A stretch of DNA of 54,790 nt from Pelagophyceae sp. CCMP2097 (GCA_026770575.1 MU657166.1:983267-1038056); one strand, 5' to 3'; numbered from the stretch's first letter, positions 1 through 11,753 are shown. The notes: a model not told the origin generated them from the letters alone. Program-made: numbers and translations.

Positions 1-43
1 TGATGCCCTTTTTTCTGAACATTCAGCGCGAGTTATCTGAGAA

Positions 44-212
44 ACGAATTCTGAGTTCTCAGTTTGAGTTTTGAGTTGCTTGCTTAAAATCCACCCTGGG
101 TGGGGCTGGCCCAATAGGGAGTGCCCGTCATGGCGCCAAAACGGTGACAAAGACGGGCTACCAGGCCAAAAGGCTGAGTTCTCAGTTTGAGTTTTGAGTT
201 CTCAGAATTCGA
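44..212. repeat. AT-rich element with direct and inverted repeats
   Basis: A 27-bp sequence beginning CTGAGTTCTCAGTTTGAG occurs at 51-77 and again at 174-200. The outer edges (44-54 and 202-212) are inverted copies of each other around GAATTC (11 bp). The AT-rich composition differs sharply from the flanking genes. The remainder of 1-313 holds no recognisable gene. The layout resembles a short non-autonomous inverted-repeat element, but no target-site duplication was identified. Confidence 0.5.
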
Positions 213-313
213 TTTGAGCTCTGAGTAATTTTACGTCGTTTTTGCCCGCCATACCAGCCAGCTAACCCGTCCGGCGAACTCCTGGAAATCTTGAGGATCG
301 GCTAGCGCCTCGG

Positions 314-2970
314 ATGGCGGCGGTTGCGGCGCCGGTGGCCATCCGCGAGGCGTTTGAGGCGTTTCGCGAGGCGGGCGCGCGCCTGCAGAGCGCCTGGCCG
401 CGGGGTTTGGACGACTCTCGGGGGCCTGAACCGACAGAGTGGTGGACCGTGTGCGTCGTCCTCCCCCTAAAGTCGCTTGCCGCTGTGCGCGAGGCGACGT
501 TGTACTTCAAGGTCCAGAACAAACTCGGCTTGGCGCAGAGCTTGAAAAGGGAGAGGGCGAAGCACGAGAAGAAAAAGGCGCGGAAAAAGGTGTGTGCTGC
601 CCACGGCGAGGTGGCCCCGCGCGCGAAACGACGAATACAGGCGCGGCGGGCGTGCGCCAAGGTCGGCGTCGAGGACGCCCCGGCCGAGCAGGCCCCCGAG
701 GCGGCGTACGCAGACGATCCCCTCAAGGAATTTAAGACTCTCATCAACCGCATGGCGCAGGTGAGCGCCCGCGCGCCGCGAAACGCCCGCGTGCCGCGCG
801 AATCCCGCGGGAGCCTTGAAACTAGGCGGGCCTCGAGTACGCCTCGTTTTACTCGATCAACAAAGACGAAATCTACGTCAAGGTGCGCGCGAGCGAATCA
901 AGGCTCGTCACGCAGGCGCACCTCTTTGGCATCCAAATGCCGTTGGACGAGGCGCGCCTGAGCGGTCACATGCGCTCTGGGTTTTGCGACGGCGGCGCGG
1001 ATTCAAAAATGGCGCAAACGCAGCACATGCACTTGGCCTTTGACCGCAGCGCGGCGCTGCGGCCTTTGTATTCAAGGCCCGCGGACGGCCCAAGCTGCTT
1101 CAACTCCATGCACCGCGTCAAGCTCGTGACGGACATTTTGCAGACGGCGCGCACGGCAGGCGGCTGCGACGTGCCTCTGCAGAAGCGAGTTGCGCAAGGC
1201 AAGATCTCAGCGTATCTGGTGCTCCACGACGCTCAAGAAAGGCGCAAGCTCTACGAGGCCTGGATGGAGTACCCTTTCTGGTATTCGCCGGCGCGCATGC
1301 CCTTTGACGCCTGGCGATTGTACCTCGGGGAGGCGCATGCGCTTTACATGGTCTTCGTCGGCGAGGCCGCCACGCAGCTTCTGAGACTCGGCGTCTTCGG
1401 CTTGGGTTGCGAGGTCGTGATCGACCTTTCGCGGCAGGAGGGCCTCGGCGCGTCGCTTCAGTCGGACACGGCGGGGTGGGTTCGAGGGGCGTTTGTGGTG
1501 TGCCTCGTCGTCTGGGGCGTCAACTTTTCGGCAGGGTGGCGGCGGGTGGAGCGAAGGTGCGCTTTGAGGTGGGGCACGACGGGTTTCAAGAAGGTGGAGC
1601 CGCCGCGGCCGCGGTTCAAGTGCGCCTTGGTGACTCGGAAAGACGGCCGCCAAGCGGAACACTTCCCGCCCCGCATCCGGCGAAAGCGCATCATCGTCGG
1701 CGGCTTGGTCACATCGTTCATGATCACGCTCGTCTGCCTCTTCATCGCCTCGTACTTTTACCTCGAGAAAAGACTCGGCCGGGCTGCGTCGCTGTATAAC
1801 GACGCCGGGATCCAAATCTTCACCTACGTCTACCGCGCCGTCGCCATTCAGCTGACGGAAGCGGAGAACTGGCGGACGGAGTCCGTCTTTGCCAAATGCT
1901 TGATTAAGAAGTTGTTCATTTTTAACTGCATCAATTCGTACGGCTCGCTCCTTTTGAACGTCATCGGCGTCGCCTGCGACAGCAACTCCTGCATAGTAGA
2001 CATTCGCTACAACCTCTTCTCCATTTTGATTTCCGGCGTCATCGTCTCCAACGCCGTCGGCCTCGTCTCGCCAATGTTCGAGACGCGGTACAACGCGCGG
2101 TGCCGCGGCGCAGACAAAAAGAAAATGTCGGCGGTGGAGTGGCAATGCGTCTTAGTGGAGTTTGACGAGACGCACGACTTGATCGAATGCTACACGGGAA
2201 TCTCGACTATGTACGGCTTTATCGCTTTATTTGGGGCCGCCGCGCCGGCGACGGCCCTTGTTGCCGGCATTGCGCACGTCGCACTGCTCAGGCTCGAGGG
2301 CCACAACTACCTCTCTGTCCACCGCCGCATCGAGCCGCGCGGCGTCGAGGACGTCGGGACTTTTGCGAGCATTTATGCAGTGCTCACCCTCGCCGGCGTC
2401 GCGACAAACTGGGCCATCGTCATCTACCGCTCCGAGCCCTTTGCAAGCGAAACGCAGCTGAGCAAGGCGGCGTGGTACCTCGGCGGCCTCGCGACGCTCG
2501 CGACGCTCGCGGCAGCGTGCCACGCCGTCGCGCGAAGGCCAGACGCGGACGTCGACCTGCAGCTGCGGCGGCAAGAGGCCGTGCGGGCAAAGCTCGAAGA
2601 GCTCAAAGGACCCGAGCCCGCCCAACTGGAGCAGATGCCCGCGCAACCGGAGCCCGCGCAACTGGAGCAGATGCCCGCGCAACCGGAGCTCATGCCCGTA
2701 CCGGCCGCAGACGACGAGCAGATCCTCGAGCAACATGAGCAGATGGCCACACTGGCCGCAGACGCAGAGGACGACGAGCCGCTCCACGAGCCGCTGTCCG
2801 CGCAACCGGAGCCGCTGCCCACGCAACCGGAGCAGGCCGCAGACGGCGACGAGGCCTTCCAAGTGCTGCCGCCGGACATGGAGATCCACGACTGCGACAA
2901 TACGCCGTACGCGTCGTCCATCCACGAGGCGCTTGCCGCCGGCGGCCCGCGGCACACTGTGATTTTGTAA
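314..2970 (+). CDS. Anoctamin/TMEM16 family membrane protein
   Basis: CDS joins 314..760 and 826..2970 (863 aa). The 65-nt intron starts GTGAGC, ends CTAG and joins in phase 0. Exon 1 is a basic, coiled-coil-prone cytosolic N-terminus. The core carries anoctamin signatures: YPFWYSPARMPFD around residue 298, the YLGEAHALYMVF entry into the first membrane segment, and the ALRWGT...EPPRPRF block after the second. About eight hydrophobic segments lie between residues 320 and 722, and the late one has the ATNWAIVIY pattern. Family members are Ca2+-activated chloride channels or phospholipid scramblases; which applies here cannot be told. The C-terminal ~140 residues are an acidic, Pro/Glu/Gln-rich tail with a repeated AQPEPAQLEQMP unit. 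Start is the first in-frame ATG. Family assignment is firm; substrate is not. Confidence 0.85.
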
Positions 2971-2984
2971 CATTTTAAAGGCGC

Positions 2985-4132
2985 TCAGTCCCAGACTCTG
3001 AACGGGGCGAACGTGGCGCCGTGTCTGCGGTAGAGTCGCTCCTTGCCTTTGGACAGGTCGAGGGTGCGGAGGAAGTCGGCGGCGCGCTCGGCGGGGGGCG
3101 CGCCGGCGCTTGCGTGCGGTATTCGCAGCGCGAGGCGCGCGAGGAAGTCGAGGAACGCGTCGAGGCCGAGGCCCGCCGCGCCGCCGGCGGCAGACGCGGC
3201 GCTTCGCACGGCGGCGAGGGGCAGCATCTCCGCGATGCCGAAATCCCGCGAAAACGCCGCGATCCCGGCGGCGGCCACCAGCGGCGGAGCGCTGCGGCCG
3301 CGCGGCGCGTAACTCGCGTGGAGCCGCTTCAACGTTTGACGGTCGCGCGCCACGACCTCGGTCGCCGCGCGGACGTCGTCGCTCCCTGACCGGCACCGGA
3401 GCGGCCCGCCGTCCGACAACGGTGCCCGTCGCGGCGGAGAGGGCGGGCCCTCGGCCGCGCCAAACGTCGGCACGGGCGCCCGTCGCCGTGGAGAGGGGGT
3501 GCGATCGCCCACGCCGCCCGTCGGCACGGGCGCCCGTCGCCGTGGAGAGGGGGTGCCCTCAGCCGCCCCGACTGTCGGCACGGGACCCCGTCGCGGCGTA
3601 GAGGGGATGCCCTCGGCCGCGCCGCCCGTCGGCACAGGTGCCCGTTGCGGCGTAGAGGGCGGGCCCCCGGCCGCGCCGACGTCAGCCGCAACGGCGGACG
3701 TGGCCGGCGTCGCGGGCGCACCGCGCGGCTGCGTGTCCGCGTCGGGCGAAGAGCGGCGGTCCGGCGGCGGTCCGGTGTACTCGTCGCCGCGCGGGTCGCC
3801 GAGCCGCGCGCCGCCGAGCCGCGTCTCGAGTTCGGCGACGCGGCGCGCGAGCGCCGCGTTCTCGTCGCGCTGCGCCTCGACGATGGCCGCGAGCGTCGAG
3901 CAGAGCTTCGCGAAGCGCCTAAAGGCGTCAGTTTGCTTTGGCCTTTTTTACCGGGGCATTCTCCTTCGCATGTCGCCGAGTCGTGGGCGTCGAGGGTCGG
4001 GGGCGGACCGGACCTCGAGAGCGCGACGGCCTTTTGGGCATCGATGTTGCCGTCGGCCGCCGGATGCGCCGGCGCGCGGCAGTGCAGCGTCTCGACGAGC
4101 CGGTCGAGCTGGTCCTGCACGCTCTTTTGCAT
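2985..4132 (-). CDS. Hypothetical protein with 18-residue proline-rich tandem repeats
   Basis: Stop at 2985; probable ATG at 4132 (MQKSVQDQLDRLVE). An N-terminal segment rich in amphipathic helix is followed, in another frame, by a coiled coil (EAQRDENAALARRVAELETRL). Next come about five 18-residue repeats of the form RRRAPVPTGG..., then a compact helical C-terminus ending ERLYRRHGATFAPFRVWD. An intron is required around 3935-4010 on the minus strand, because the N-terminal frame and the coiled-coil frame differ; its exact ends are unresolved. The C-terminal block (IAAFSRDFGI ... LDAFLDFLARLAL) looks like helical modules in some algal coiled-coil/flagellar proteins, but I cannot name it. No function assigned. 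Confidence 0.55.
3412..3681. repeat. 54-bp coding minisatellite, ~5 copies
   Basis: Units at 3466-3519, 3520-3573, 3574-3627 and 3628-3681 begin GTCGGCACGGG on the plus strand; a degenerate first copy lies at 3412-3465. The 54-bp period keeps the minus-strand reading frame and encodes the 18-residue Pro/Arg repeat of the overlapping gene. Confidence 0.8.
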
Positions 4133-4520
4133 ACTCACGACGACGACCGCCGCAGACGCCAAAGTCGGCGCCCGCCGCAACCCCCCCAGTAAAGGCCGAC
4201 GAGCCGACGGCGGTGCGTCCGTCAACTCGCGACACACATGGGATTCACCACGAGACCACCCGACACCCACCGACGTCGAAGCAACGACGGCTTGGAAATT
4301 TGTAGTATCGCTGAACTGTTTGCGACCTTGCGGCCGGCCGCGGGCACGGCCCCCTGAGGAGAGCCAGTGGAGGCATCAACGAGGAAGAAGAGCCGTGTCG
4401 TCAGCATAGCTCAGGACCTGGTCCATGCAGCCACCGGGAGACGGCAAGACGGTTCGTCGGACGAGCGTCGCCTCGAGTGCCTGCCCCCATTGCCCAGCTC
4501 ACAAAACACAAAACACAAGA

Positions 4521-5333
4521 TTAGACGGCTTCGAGCGCGAACGCCGAGGGTCTCGGCTGCGCGCAGAGTTCGACGTGCGTGGCGTACGCCGGGTCCGCCC
4601 AGCGGTACGACGCAGGTAAACCCGCCGAGGGAGCGGGCTTGCCGAGCAAAGCGTTGTACGCCGCGTCGTCGTCGCCGTCGCTCGCCGAGCCGTCCGAGTC
4701 CGACTCTTCTTCGTCGTCGGACGCCTCGTCGGAGTCGCTGTCGTACCTTTGGTCCGGCGGTTGCCAGAGGTAGGCGACGTAGCGTGTCGTGGTGCCAAGG
4801 AAAGCAAAAGTCCCGTAGACGTCGACGAGGAGCCACCCGAGGCAGGCGACTGCGATGAGGGCCTCTACGACTGCGCGTCTGAAGAGCTTGGACCGCACGA
4901 CTGCTTTTGCGAGCGCGTAGCACAGAGTGGCCCCAAAGGCAGCGTCGGCGCATTTTGCGAAGAGGAGCCGTTTCAAGAGCTGCGAGTTCAACTCCCGAAA
5001 GGGCCTCTCCCGCTCGCCGCCCCGCGGCCTCGGCGGCCGCGCGAGGCAGCCGAGGGCGGCGAGGCAGGGCGGAATGCGGACCTAGCAGAAGCCCGAAACT
5101 GAGTTTCGATTTTTTGATATTTCACATGTCCGACGTAATAATGTTCGGAAGACACGCGCCTTTTGAAAAAGAACCGCAAAGACAAAAAGCGATGAGGCGG
5201 CCTTGACGAGGCACAGCGTCGCCAGCGACAACGGCGGGCCCAAAGCGACACCGAGCTGCGGCACCCACGTCAGACCCGTCGCGTACGCCGCCGTGCCCAC
5301 CCCGCCCAAAGCCGCCGCGCCGAGGCCGTGCAC
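4521..5333 (-). CDS. Small multi-pass membrane protein, unknown function
   Basis: Two coding blocks are visible. The upstream block (about 5333-5144) starts right after a TAG acceptor and encodes LTWVPQLGVALGPPLSLA and a second hydrophobic stretch ending AVLFQKARVF. The downstream block (about 5008-4521) encodes LNSQLLKRLLFAK, a strong membrane segment (EALIAVACLGWLLVDVYG) and an acidic Asp/Ser/Glu tail. A join RAR|RPFRELNSQ using GTGTCT and an AG at about 5009 keeps phase but is tentative. Because the upstream block begins with an acceptor, at least one more 5' exon is expected in 5350-5640 (a candidate encodes RGLQARLVLLTWARGRASLR). No family recognised. It could be the 3' end of the coiled-coil gene upstream, but the change in composition argues for a separate gene. 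Confidence 0.45.
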
Positions 5334-5599
5334 CTATGGCGACGCGCTCTATGCACTCTGCACCCGTGAAGAAAACACCCGTGAACAAGCGTACGACGCC
5401 CAGCTCTGGCACCGGCCTGCCTCTCGCGACTTTTCGTTTTCGTTGACGGTCCGGGTTGCCGAAGCGAGGCGCGGCCGCGGGCCCACGTGAGCAGCACGAG
5501 CCGCGCCTGCAGGCCCCGGTCGGAGTGCCGCTCCTGGCCTACGGTGCGCTTGCGTCGAACCCGCGCCTTGACAGGGCCGACTTTGGACCGTCTCGCAGG

Positions 5600-8500
5600 G
5601 ACTATCTCGCCGACTAAGAAGCAAATTTGCCACAAAATACGACGCACTCGGGCACGGCGGTGGTGGCACGACGTAGCCGAGGCGGTTGATTCGTTTGCGG
5701 ATGCCGTGGAGCGTGTCTCGGTTCTCGCGCGAAAGGGGCAAGTCGAGGAACCACTCGAGCCAGAGCTCATCTGACTCCTTGCGTCCTGCGATTGCGTCCT
5801 GCGGCGCCGTTGGGCTCGACGGTTCGAAAGCGACTCACGTCGGCAGCCGCGCGTGGCTCTGCGCCAGGCGCGCCAGGCGACGTACTTCGCCCCGAAAACG
5901 ACACGCGTGAGCGGCGCGCAGCACCGGGCGCACTTGCGCGACCATCGTCGGCAGCACGTCTTCTGCCGGTTGCGGTACTCGCGCCGCCGCCGCCGCAGCG
6001 CCTCGGATTCGGCGGCGGACGGCACGGAGCGGGGCTCGTCTTGGATCAGGGGGCCAAAGTGTGACGCCGGGCTCTGGGCGCCCGACGGCGTCCGGCAAAC
6101 GTCGACTTGGGCGACGTCAGCAACGACCGGCCTCGCGGGAAAACATACGGGCGTCGCGAGCGGCGTCGAGCAGACGGCGTTGTCGACGACGTCGAGGACA
6201 TGGTCGAGGACTGGCGGGTTTTCGGCAATTTGAGCCCGCGCCTCCGCCTCGAGGCCTGACCAACGACGCGTCGACGCCGAGCGCGCGGGGTGGGGCCACG
6301 GGCAACTTTGTTCGAAAAGGGACGCGGCCCGCTTGCAGCGCCGCTCGGCTTGCTCGACTTGCGACTGCGCCTCTTCCGCGGCGCGCCGCGACGCCTCGAC
6401 CTGCCACTGCTGGTCCGCCAGAGCCTCGTGCGCCGCGAGCGTCGCCGCCTCGAGCGCTCTCCGCGACGCCTCGAGCGTCGCCGCGTGCGCCGCCTCGCGC
6501 AGCGCCGCCTCGCGCGCGAAATCCGACGCCGACGCGTGGAGCCCTGGCGCCGCCGCCAGTGCCTCGGCGGCGGCTGCGCGCGCCACCGCCTCGGCCGCGA
6601 TGCGCTCCGCCTAGAGCCGGCTTTCGACGTCGCATCGTCTCGGCGGGTGGCGGCCGCACCTCAGCGACGCGCCGAGCGAAGGCCTGGCGCTCCTCGTCAA
6701 ACGACCTTTGGACCACATCGTTCTCGTCGTCAAACGACCTTTGGAGCACGTCGCTCGATGCTGAAGCGGGCGCCGCCGACGTCGCGTGGTCGGCGCGGTG
6801 CTGGTCGGCGGCGGCGTTGGCGGCGGCGAGGCGTTCCTCGAGCTCTGCCAGTTCGTCTCGTCTCCTCTGCGCCGCCGCCTCGGCTGCGGTTTCGTCCTGC
6901 GCGCGTTTAAGAGCGACGTCCGCGAGGCGCGCCACCTCCGCGCGCCGTAGAGCGTCGAGGCGCCGGGCCTCGAGGGCTCGCTGGGCCCGGGCTCCTACGA
7001 GTGCAGCCGCATGCTTCGCTTCTGCTTTTCGCCGCGCGTCCGCGAGCGCCGCGTCGTCGTCGGCCAGCGCCGCGAGGCGCAAAGCCTCCAAGTCGATCTT
7101 CTCCATCATCAGGCGCTTCCTCTCCGCCTCTCTCGAATCGACGTCGCCGCGCAACGCCAAACGCTCCGCAGCAATCGCAGCCTCGTGGCGCCGCGCCGCC
7201 TCAAACGCGCCGGCCTCTGCCGACGCGCGTCTCTCGAGCGCGCGCGCGCCGGCCTCGTCGTCCTCCCGACGCCGCGCGGCGGCGGCCGTCTCAAACCGCG
7301 CCGCGTCCGCCGCCGCCGCCGCCCGGCTCCGCGCCGCGTCGAGCTCCGCCGCCGCGCGCAGCCGCGCCGCATCAGCCTCGGCCGCGCGCCACGCCTCCTC
7401 CGACGCCGCCGCCGCCTACACTCCCGGAATCGTTTCACCGTCGGACGACTAGTCACCCACCTCTGCCTCGGCTTCGAGACGGCGCCTATCGGCCTCGCGG
7501 TCCGCGGCCTCGCCGAGGCGCCGCTTCACCGCCGCCCCTGCGGCCGCAGCCTCGTGCGCCGCGAGCGCCGCCGCGGCGTCGCGCGCGCGCTGCCGCATGG
7601 CCTTTGCCCGCCGTTCCGCGTCCGCGAGCGCCGCCGCCGCCGCCGACGCGCGCGCGTCAGAGTCCGCCGCCGCGCGCGCCTCCGCCGTGAGCCGCGCCTC
7701 TAGCGCCACGGCCGCCGCCGCGTCGTCCGCGCCTGCCGCCGGACGCTCGACCCAGCGCCATGCCCGAGAAGGGACCTCGCCCTCTTGCCGGAACCCGTTG
7801 AGGGATGTCAAACGCACGGCGCTTTTCGGCGGCGGCGGCCGCCATGGCCTCTTCCTGGGCGAGGCGCGCCGCCGCGGCCTCGGTCTTGCGGTCGGCTCGC
7901 GCGACTCGGTCGTGCGCCTCCTACGCGGGACGGGACGCCTCGCAAGTGCAATTCCCAAAATAGCAAGGACAAAGTTTGCGACCACGTCTTCAATTGTCTG
8001 GGTTCAGACCATGTCCCTGGTGTGCGGCCGACGTTTCCACGCCTGCGGCGCACCTTGACTCTCGCGGCGGCGTCGGCGGCGTCCGCCTCGGCTGCGAGCC
8101 GGTCCGCCACCGCCTGGCGCGCGCGCGCCTCTTCGAGCTTCCGCGCGGCCGCGGCGGCCTGGGCCTCGGCGGTGCGCCGCGCGATGTAGGCTTCGTTTTT
8201 GCCGATGAATGTGGCCATCTCCTCTGCAACCGCCACCTGAGTCAAAGAGTCATTCTTCGAGTTGGTGCTGCGACTTTGGACACACGACGAACGCAAGGGG
8301 GGCTCCTCAGACGCGCCTTTTCAGCCTCCTGCTGCTTGCGGAGTTCGGCCGCCCTCGCCGCGCGGCGGCGACCTGCGTCGTCGTCGCGTGCCGGCCCGCC
8401 ATCGCCGGCGCTTCTGGTACCGCCGTCCGCTGCGTCGCCGGAGAACGCCTCGACATCGTGAGCGGCGCGGCTCGCGTCGCGGGGGACCGTCCGAGGGGCG

Positions 8501-10265
8501 TCCGCCGAGCCACTTTCCAGCGCGGCGGTGCCTGCCAACTCCGAGGCACCGCCTGCAAACTCCGAGGCCGTGTCGGCGGCGCGGCCCGCAGTGCGACGGG
8601 GCGTCGGGGCAGCCGCCGCGCCAGTTTGGGCCGCGCCGCTCCGAGCCACGCCACCTTCCGGCGCAACTCCGGCTCGGACGACGCGGGCCTCCGCCCCGGC
8701 GCCCGCGTCGACGCCGCGCCGCGCCTTTTCGGCGACGACGCGGGGCGGCCCGCCGCCGCCGCCGGACAACGTGGCCGCGCCTCGACCGTATTCCAGCGCT
8801 TCGACGTCGCACAGCTCGAGGTCCGTCGCGCGGCGTCTCGCGTCCGGCTGCGTCGACGGTTCGACCGGTTCGACCGGCGGTGCGGCCGCCTCGACGCGCT
8901 TGGGCCGTCGCGCGCCGAGGTCGACGACTTCTGTAGATTCGTACGGTCCGGCCTCGCGCCTCGTGTCTGCGCGTCCGGCGTCGCCACCCATCTGCAGAGG
9001 AGCCGCGGCATGCTTCGGAGCGGCGGGCTTCCGAGCCGCCGCGGCGAGCCTCGCGGCTACCGGGGTCACGTCGGACTTCGTAGTGGCCGCGGCGGGTCGC
9101 GGCGCCGGCGCGTCTGCGCGCGCCTTCTGCGCGTTTTCGCGCGCCTTGGGGACTTCTGCGCGCGGGACGTCTGCGCGTGCCTCTGGCACGGTCGTCTTGC
9201 GCTCGTCGTCGCTGCTCGAGGACCCGCCGAATTCCAAATCGGCGCGCCGCCGCGCCTCGGCCATCGCGGCGCGCTCGGAGGCCGTCTTGCCCACGGGAGC
9301 GGCCTTTGGCTTCGAAGCCTCGCGCGCAGCCTTTGGCAGTGCCTCGTCGGCGGCCCGTCGTCCGCGCTGCTTGGCTCCATCCTCCGAATTCGCGGCGTCG
9401 ACGATGGGCTGCGCCATGGCTGCGCGCCGCGCCGCCGCACGCCGCAGCGCCGCCTCAACGCCAGACTCTCCTGTCAGCGTCGGTGCGGGCCTCGGCGACT
9501 CGCGAGGCGGAGGGTCGTCGTCGTCAGAGTACTCAGAGTACAGCGAGCGGCGCGCGCCGCCGTCGTCGCTGGCGCCTGGTGGGCGATTGGTCTGGGTGCG
9601 CCGACGGTATCTCCTTCAAAAGATAGTCTCCTTCGAGAGGTGGTTCTTTCGGGCAACAGCGGCCGGCGCGCACCGGCGTGCATCGCCGCGTCGGCGCCGC
9701 GCCGGTCCTCGGAGTGGCCACCCGAGGTGCGGTCTGCGTCGGCGCGGCCGGTGGACGCGGCGTCTTTGAAGTGTATGCCGCTTTTCGAAACCGCATAGGC
9801 CTCGCGCTCAAACGCCGCCGACGTCAACTTCGCCGCGGCGAGGACCTCGCGCGCGCGGCGCGCGCCGTGCATCTCGCGCTGCGGCGAGTCGCCGGTGCCC
9901 GACGGCGCCGAGGTCGGCCGATGCGGCGATGCGTCGCCGGCGCCTCTGCCGAGGAGCTGCTGCGCGGCGTTGCGCGCCGTGCTCGGCCGCAACTCCGCGC
10001 CCTTGGCGGCGTCGTGCTCCGCGCGCCGGTCGCGTTGCGGCGGCGCCGCCCAGCCGTCGACGCGGCCGGGCACGCCGATGCCGCGCGCGCGCGCGTCCGT
10101 GGCCGCGGTCTTCGTCGGATCCAGGATCTCGCCGGCGCGCGGCGCCGCGGCCCAGCCCCGCGGCATCGCCGCCGGCGCGCCGTCGCCGTCGCCGCGCGCG
10201 GCGGCGTCGGGCGCGTCGGAGCGCTGGGCGGCCGGGGCCAACGCGCGCTGCCCAGCGCCGCGCAT
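5600..10265 (-). CDS. Giant Ala/Arg/Glu-rich coiled-coil protein
   Basis: Long minus-strand multi-exon gene. The probable ATG is at 10265; the end is near 5600 but unresolved. The N-terminal third (10265-8300) is low-complexity (Pro, Ala, Ser, Asp) with scattered motifs such as AREVLAAAKLTSAAFEREAY. From about 8230 to 6290 it is an almost unbroken coiled coil (EAMAAAAAEKRRAF, LAELEERLAAANAAAD, REAERKRLMMEKIDLEALR). Introns I can support: 7921-8053 (GTGCGC..TAG), 7416-7460 (GTGGGT..TAG) and 6611-6659 (GTGCGG..TAG). The last two join phase 0 to phase 0 and restore the coiled coil each time. Further introns are needed near 9600, 8250-8310, 7740-7800 and 5800-5900. The last supported segment reads DELWLEWFLDLPLSREN. 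The shape suggests a cytoskeletal or ciliary scaffold; that is inference only. Confidence 0.55.
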
Positions 10266-10437
10266 CCGCGCTCCGGAGGGGCCGCGCCGTGCAGCTCGGC
10301 GCCGACGCGGCCGCTGCGGTGCCGACGCCGCCGCGGATGGCCACTCTTGAGACCCAGGGCTACGCGTCAACCGGCACTTTTCAAGTTCCAAGAATCATAT
10401 CGCCAAAACTGCGGCAGTAAACCCGGCGCGGCGCGGC

Positions 10438-11493
10438 ATGATCCTGCGGCTGCTGGCCGTGGCGTTGGTGGCGGTCTCGGGCGTCTTCCTCTTTAGCATC
10501 GCCGGCCGCCTCGACTTGCATCTCCCGCACGGCAGCTTTGCCGAAGTTTTGAGAAACGCAAAGGTGGCCCTCTCAGAGGAGGAAGGCAACACATTCATGG
10601 GCGCCGCGCTCGAGGAGGGCTGGTTCCTCGAGGACGCGCCGGCGCGCGCGGCCAAGCCGGCGGCCAAGCCGGCGGCGCGCGTGGCGGAGCCGGCGCGCGA
10701 GGCCGCCAAGCCGGCGCGGCCAACGCCGCCACACGGGGACTGCCTCTCCTCGCTGGCTGCGCTCTCGCCCGACGACGCCGCGCCGGCAAAGGGCGCGCGG
10801 CACATGGTCACGCCGCCGGCGTCGCGCACAGTCCTCGTCTGCTGCGCGACGACCAAGGGCGCCCTCACCATCGCCGTCCGCCCCGGGTGGGCGCCGCTCG
10901 GCGCGCAGCGCTTCCTCGACATGGTCGAGTCGGGCTACTTTTCCTCGCAGGTCCCGCTCTTCCGCTGCATGAAGGGTTTCCTTTGCCAATTCGGCCTTTC
11001 AGGCGACGCCCGCCTCTCAAAACGGTGGCCGTCCTTCAAAGACGACCCCTCGTGGTGCGCGCAACCTCGCGCCGCGCGCGGCCCGAGCTCCAAAACAGGC
11101 TCCCGCTCGGCCCCGAGCACCGGCGGAACGCAGAGGGCGTGCCGCGCTTCGCAAGGGGTTACCTCGCGTACGCGGGCGCTGGTCCTCAGTCGAGGTCAAA
11201 CCAACTCATCGTCTCGCTCATCGCCGAAGAGCGCCTCTGCGGCGGCTCGCCCTGGGAGGTCCGTGCGCGGCCCCTCGGCGCGAGCGCACGGTCCCTCGTA
11301 GGTGCCCTGGGGTGAACTCGTGGGTGAAAAGTCCTTGGAGACTCTATCGAGTATCTTCACGGGCTACGGCGACAACGGCCCCAACCAGGGGCTGCTCATG
11401 CGCAGTGGAGTCGACGAAGCGTTTCGGGAAAAGTGGCCCGACCTGGACTACATAACCGACTGCGCCGTCGTCGACAACAGCACAGCCCGATAG
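10438..11493 (+). CDS. Membrane-anchored cyclophilin-type peptidyl-prolyl isomerase-like protein
   Basis: CDS joins 10438..11054, 11099..11258 and 11302..11493 (322 aa; introns of 44 and 43 nt, phases 2 and 0). An N-terminal hydrophobic segment (LLAVALVAVSGVFLFSIAG) should act as signal anchor. An Ala/Pro/Lys-rich linker follows. The cyclophilin fold runs from TTKGALTIAVRPGWAPLGAQ through FLDMVESGYF, PLFRCMKGFLCQFGL, GYLAYAGAGP and GGSPWEVPWGEL to the C-terminus. The catalytic Arg/Phe/Gln of the classical FHR..GFM.Q motif are kept, but His and the following Gly residues differ, so it is divergent and may be a weak enzyme. The protein should face the ER or secretory lumen, or a plastid compartment. 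It starts only 172 bp from the divergently transcribed coiled-coil gene. Confidence 0.75.
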
Positions 11494-11753
11494 CGACGTA
11501 ATGCCCCCCCCCCGATCCCGTGCCCACGCGTGGAGTCGCCTCGACAGATGAGTTAATCGCAAGAACGGCGGGGCCTCGAGGCGGCCTTTCGGAGAAAGGT
11601 TTCTCGGTCGCCGTGGGCGCGATAGCGGGTCGTGGGGGCATGGGCGTGGCGATTTCCGGCTGGGAGTGCCCCTTTCAGGGCACTGCACGCGGCGCCGCCG
11701 TCTCGTGGAAGGGCCGCCCGGGCGCGGTTCACGAGGGACCGGCCGGGCGCTTT

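Noticed and set aside
6061..9798. Long plus-strand ORFs rich in Arg, Ala and Pro
   Set aside because: They are antisense shadows of the GC-rich minus-strand coiled-coil gene and have no domain of their own.
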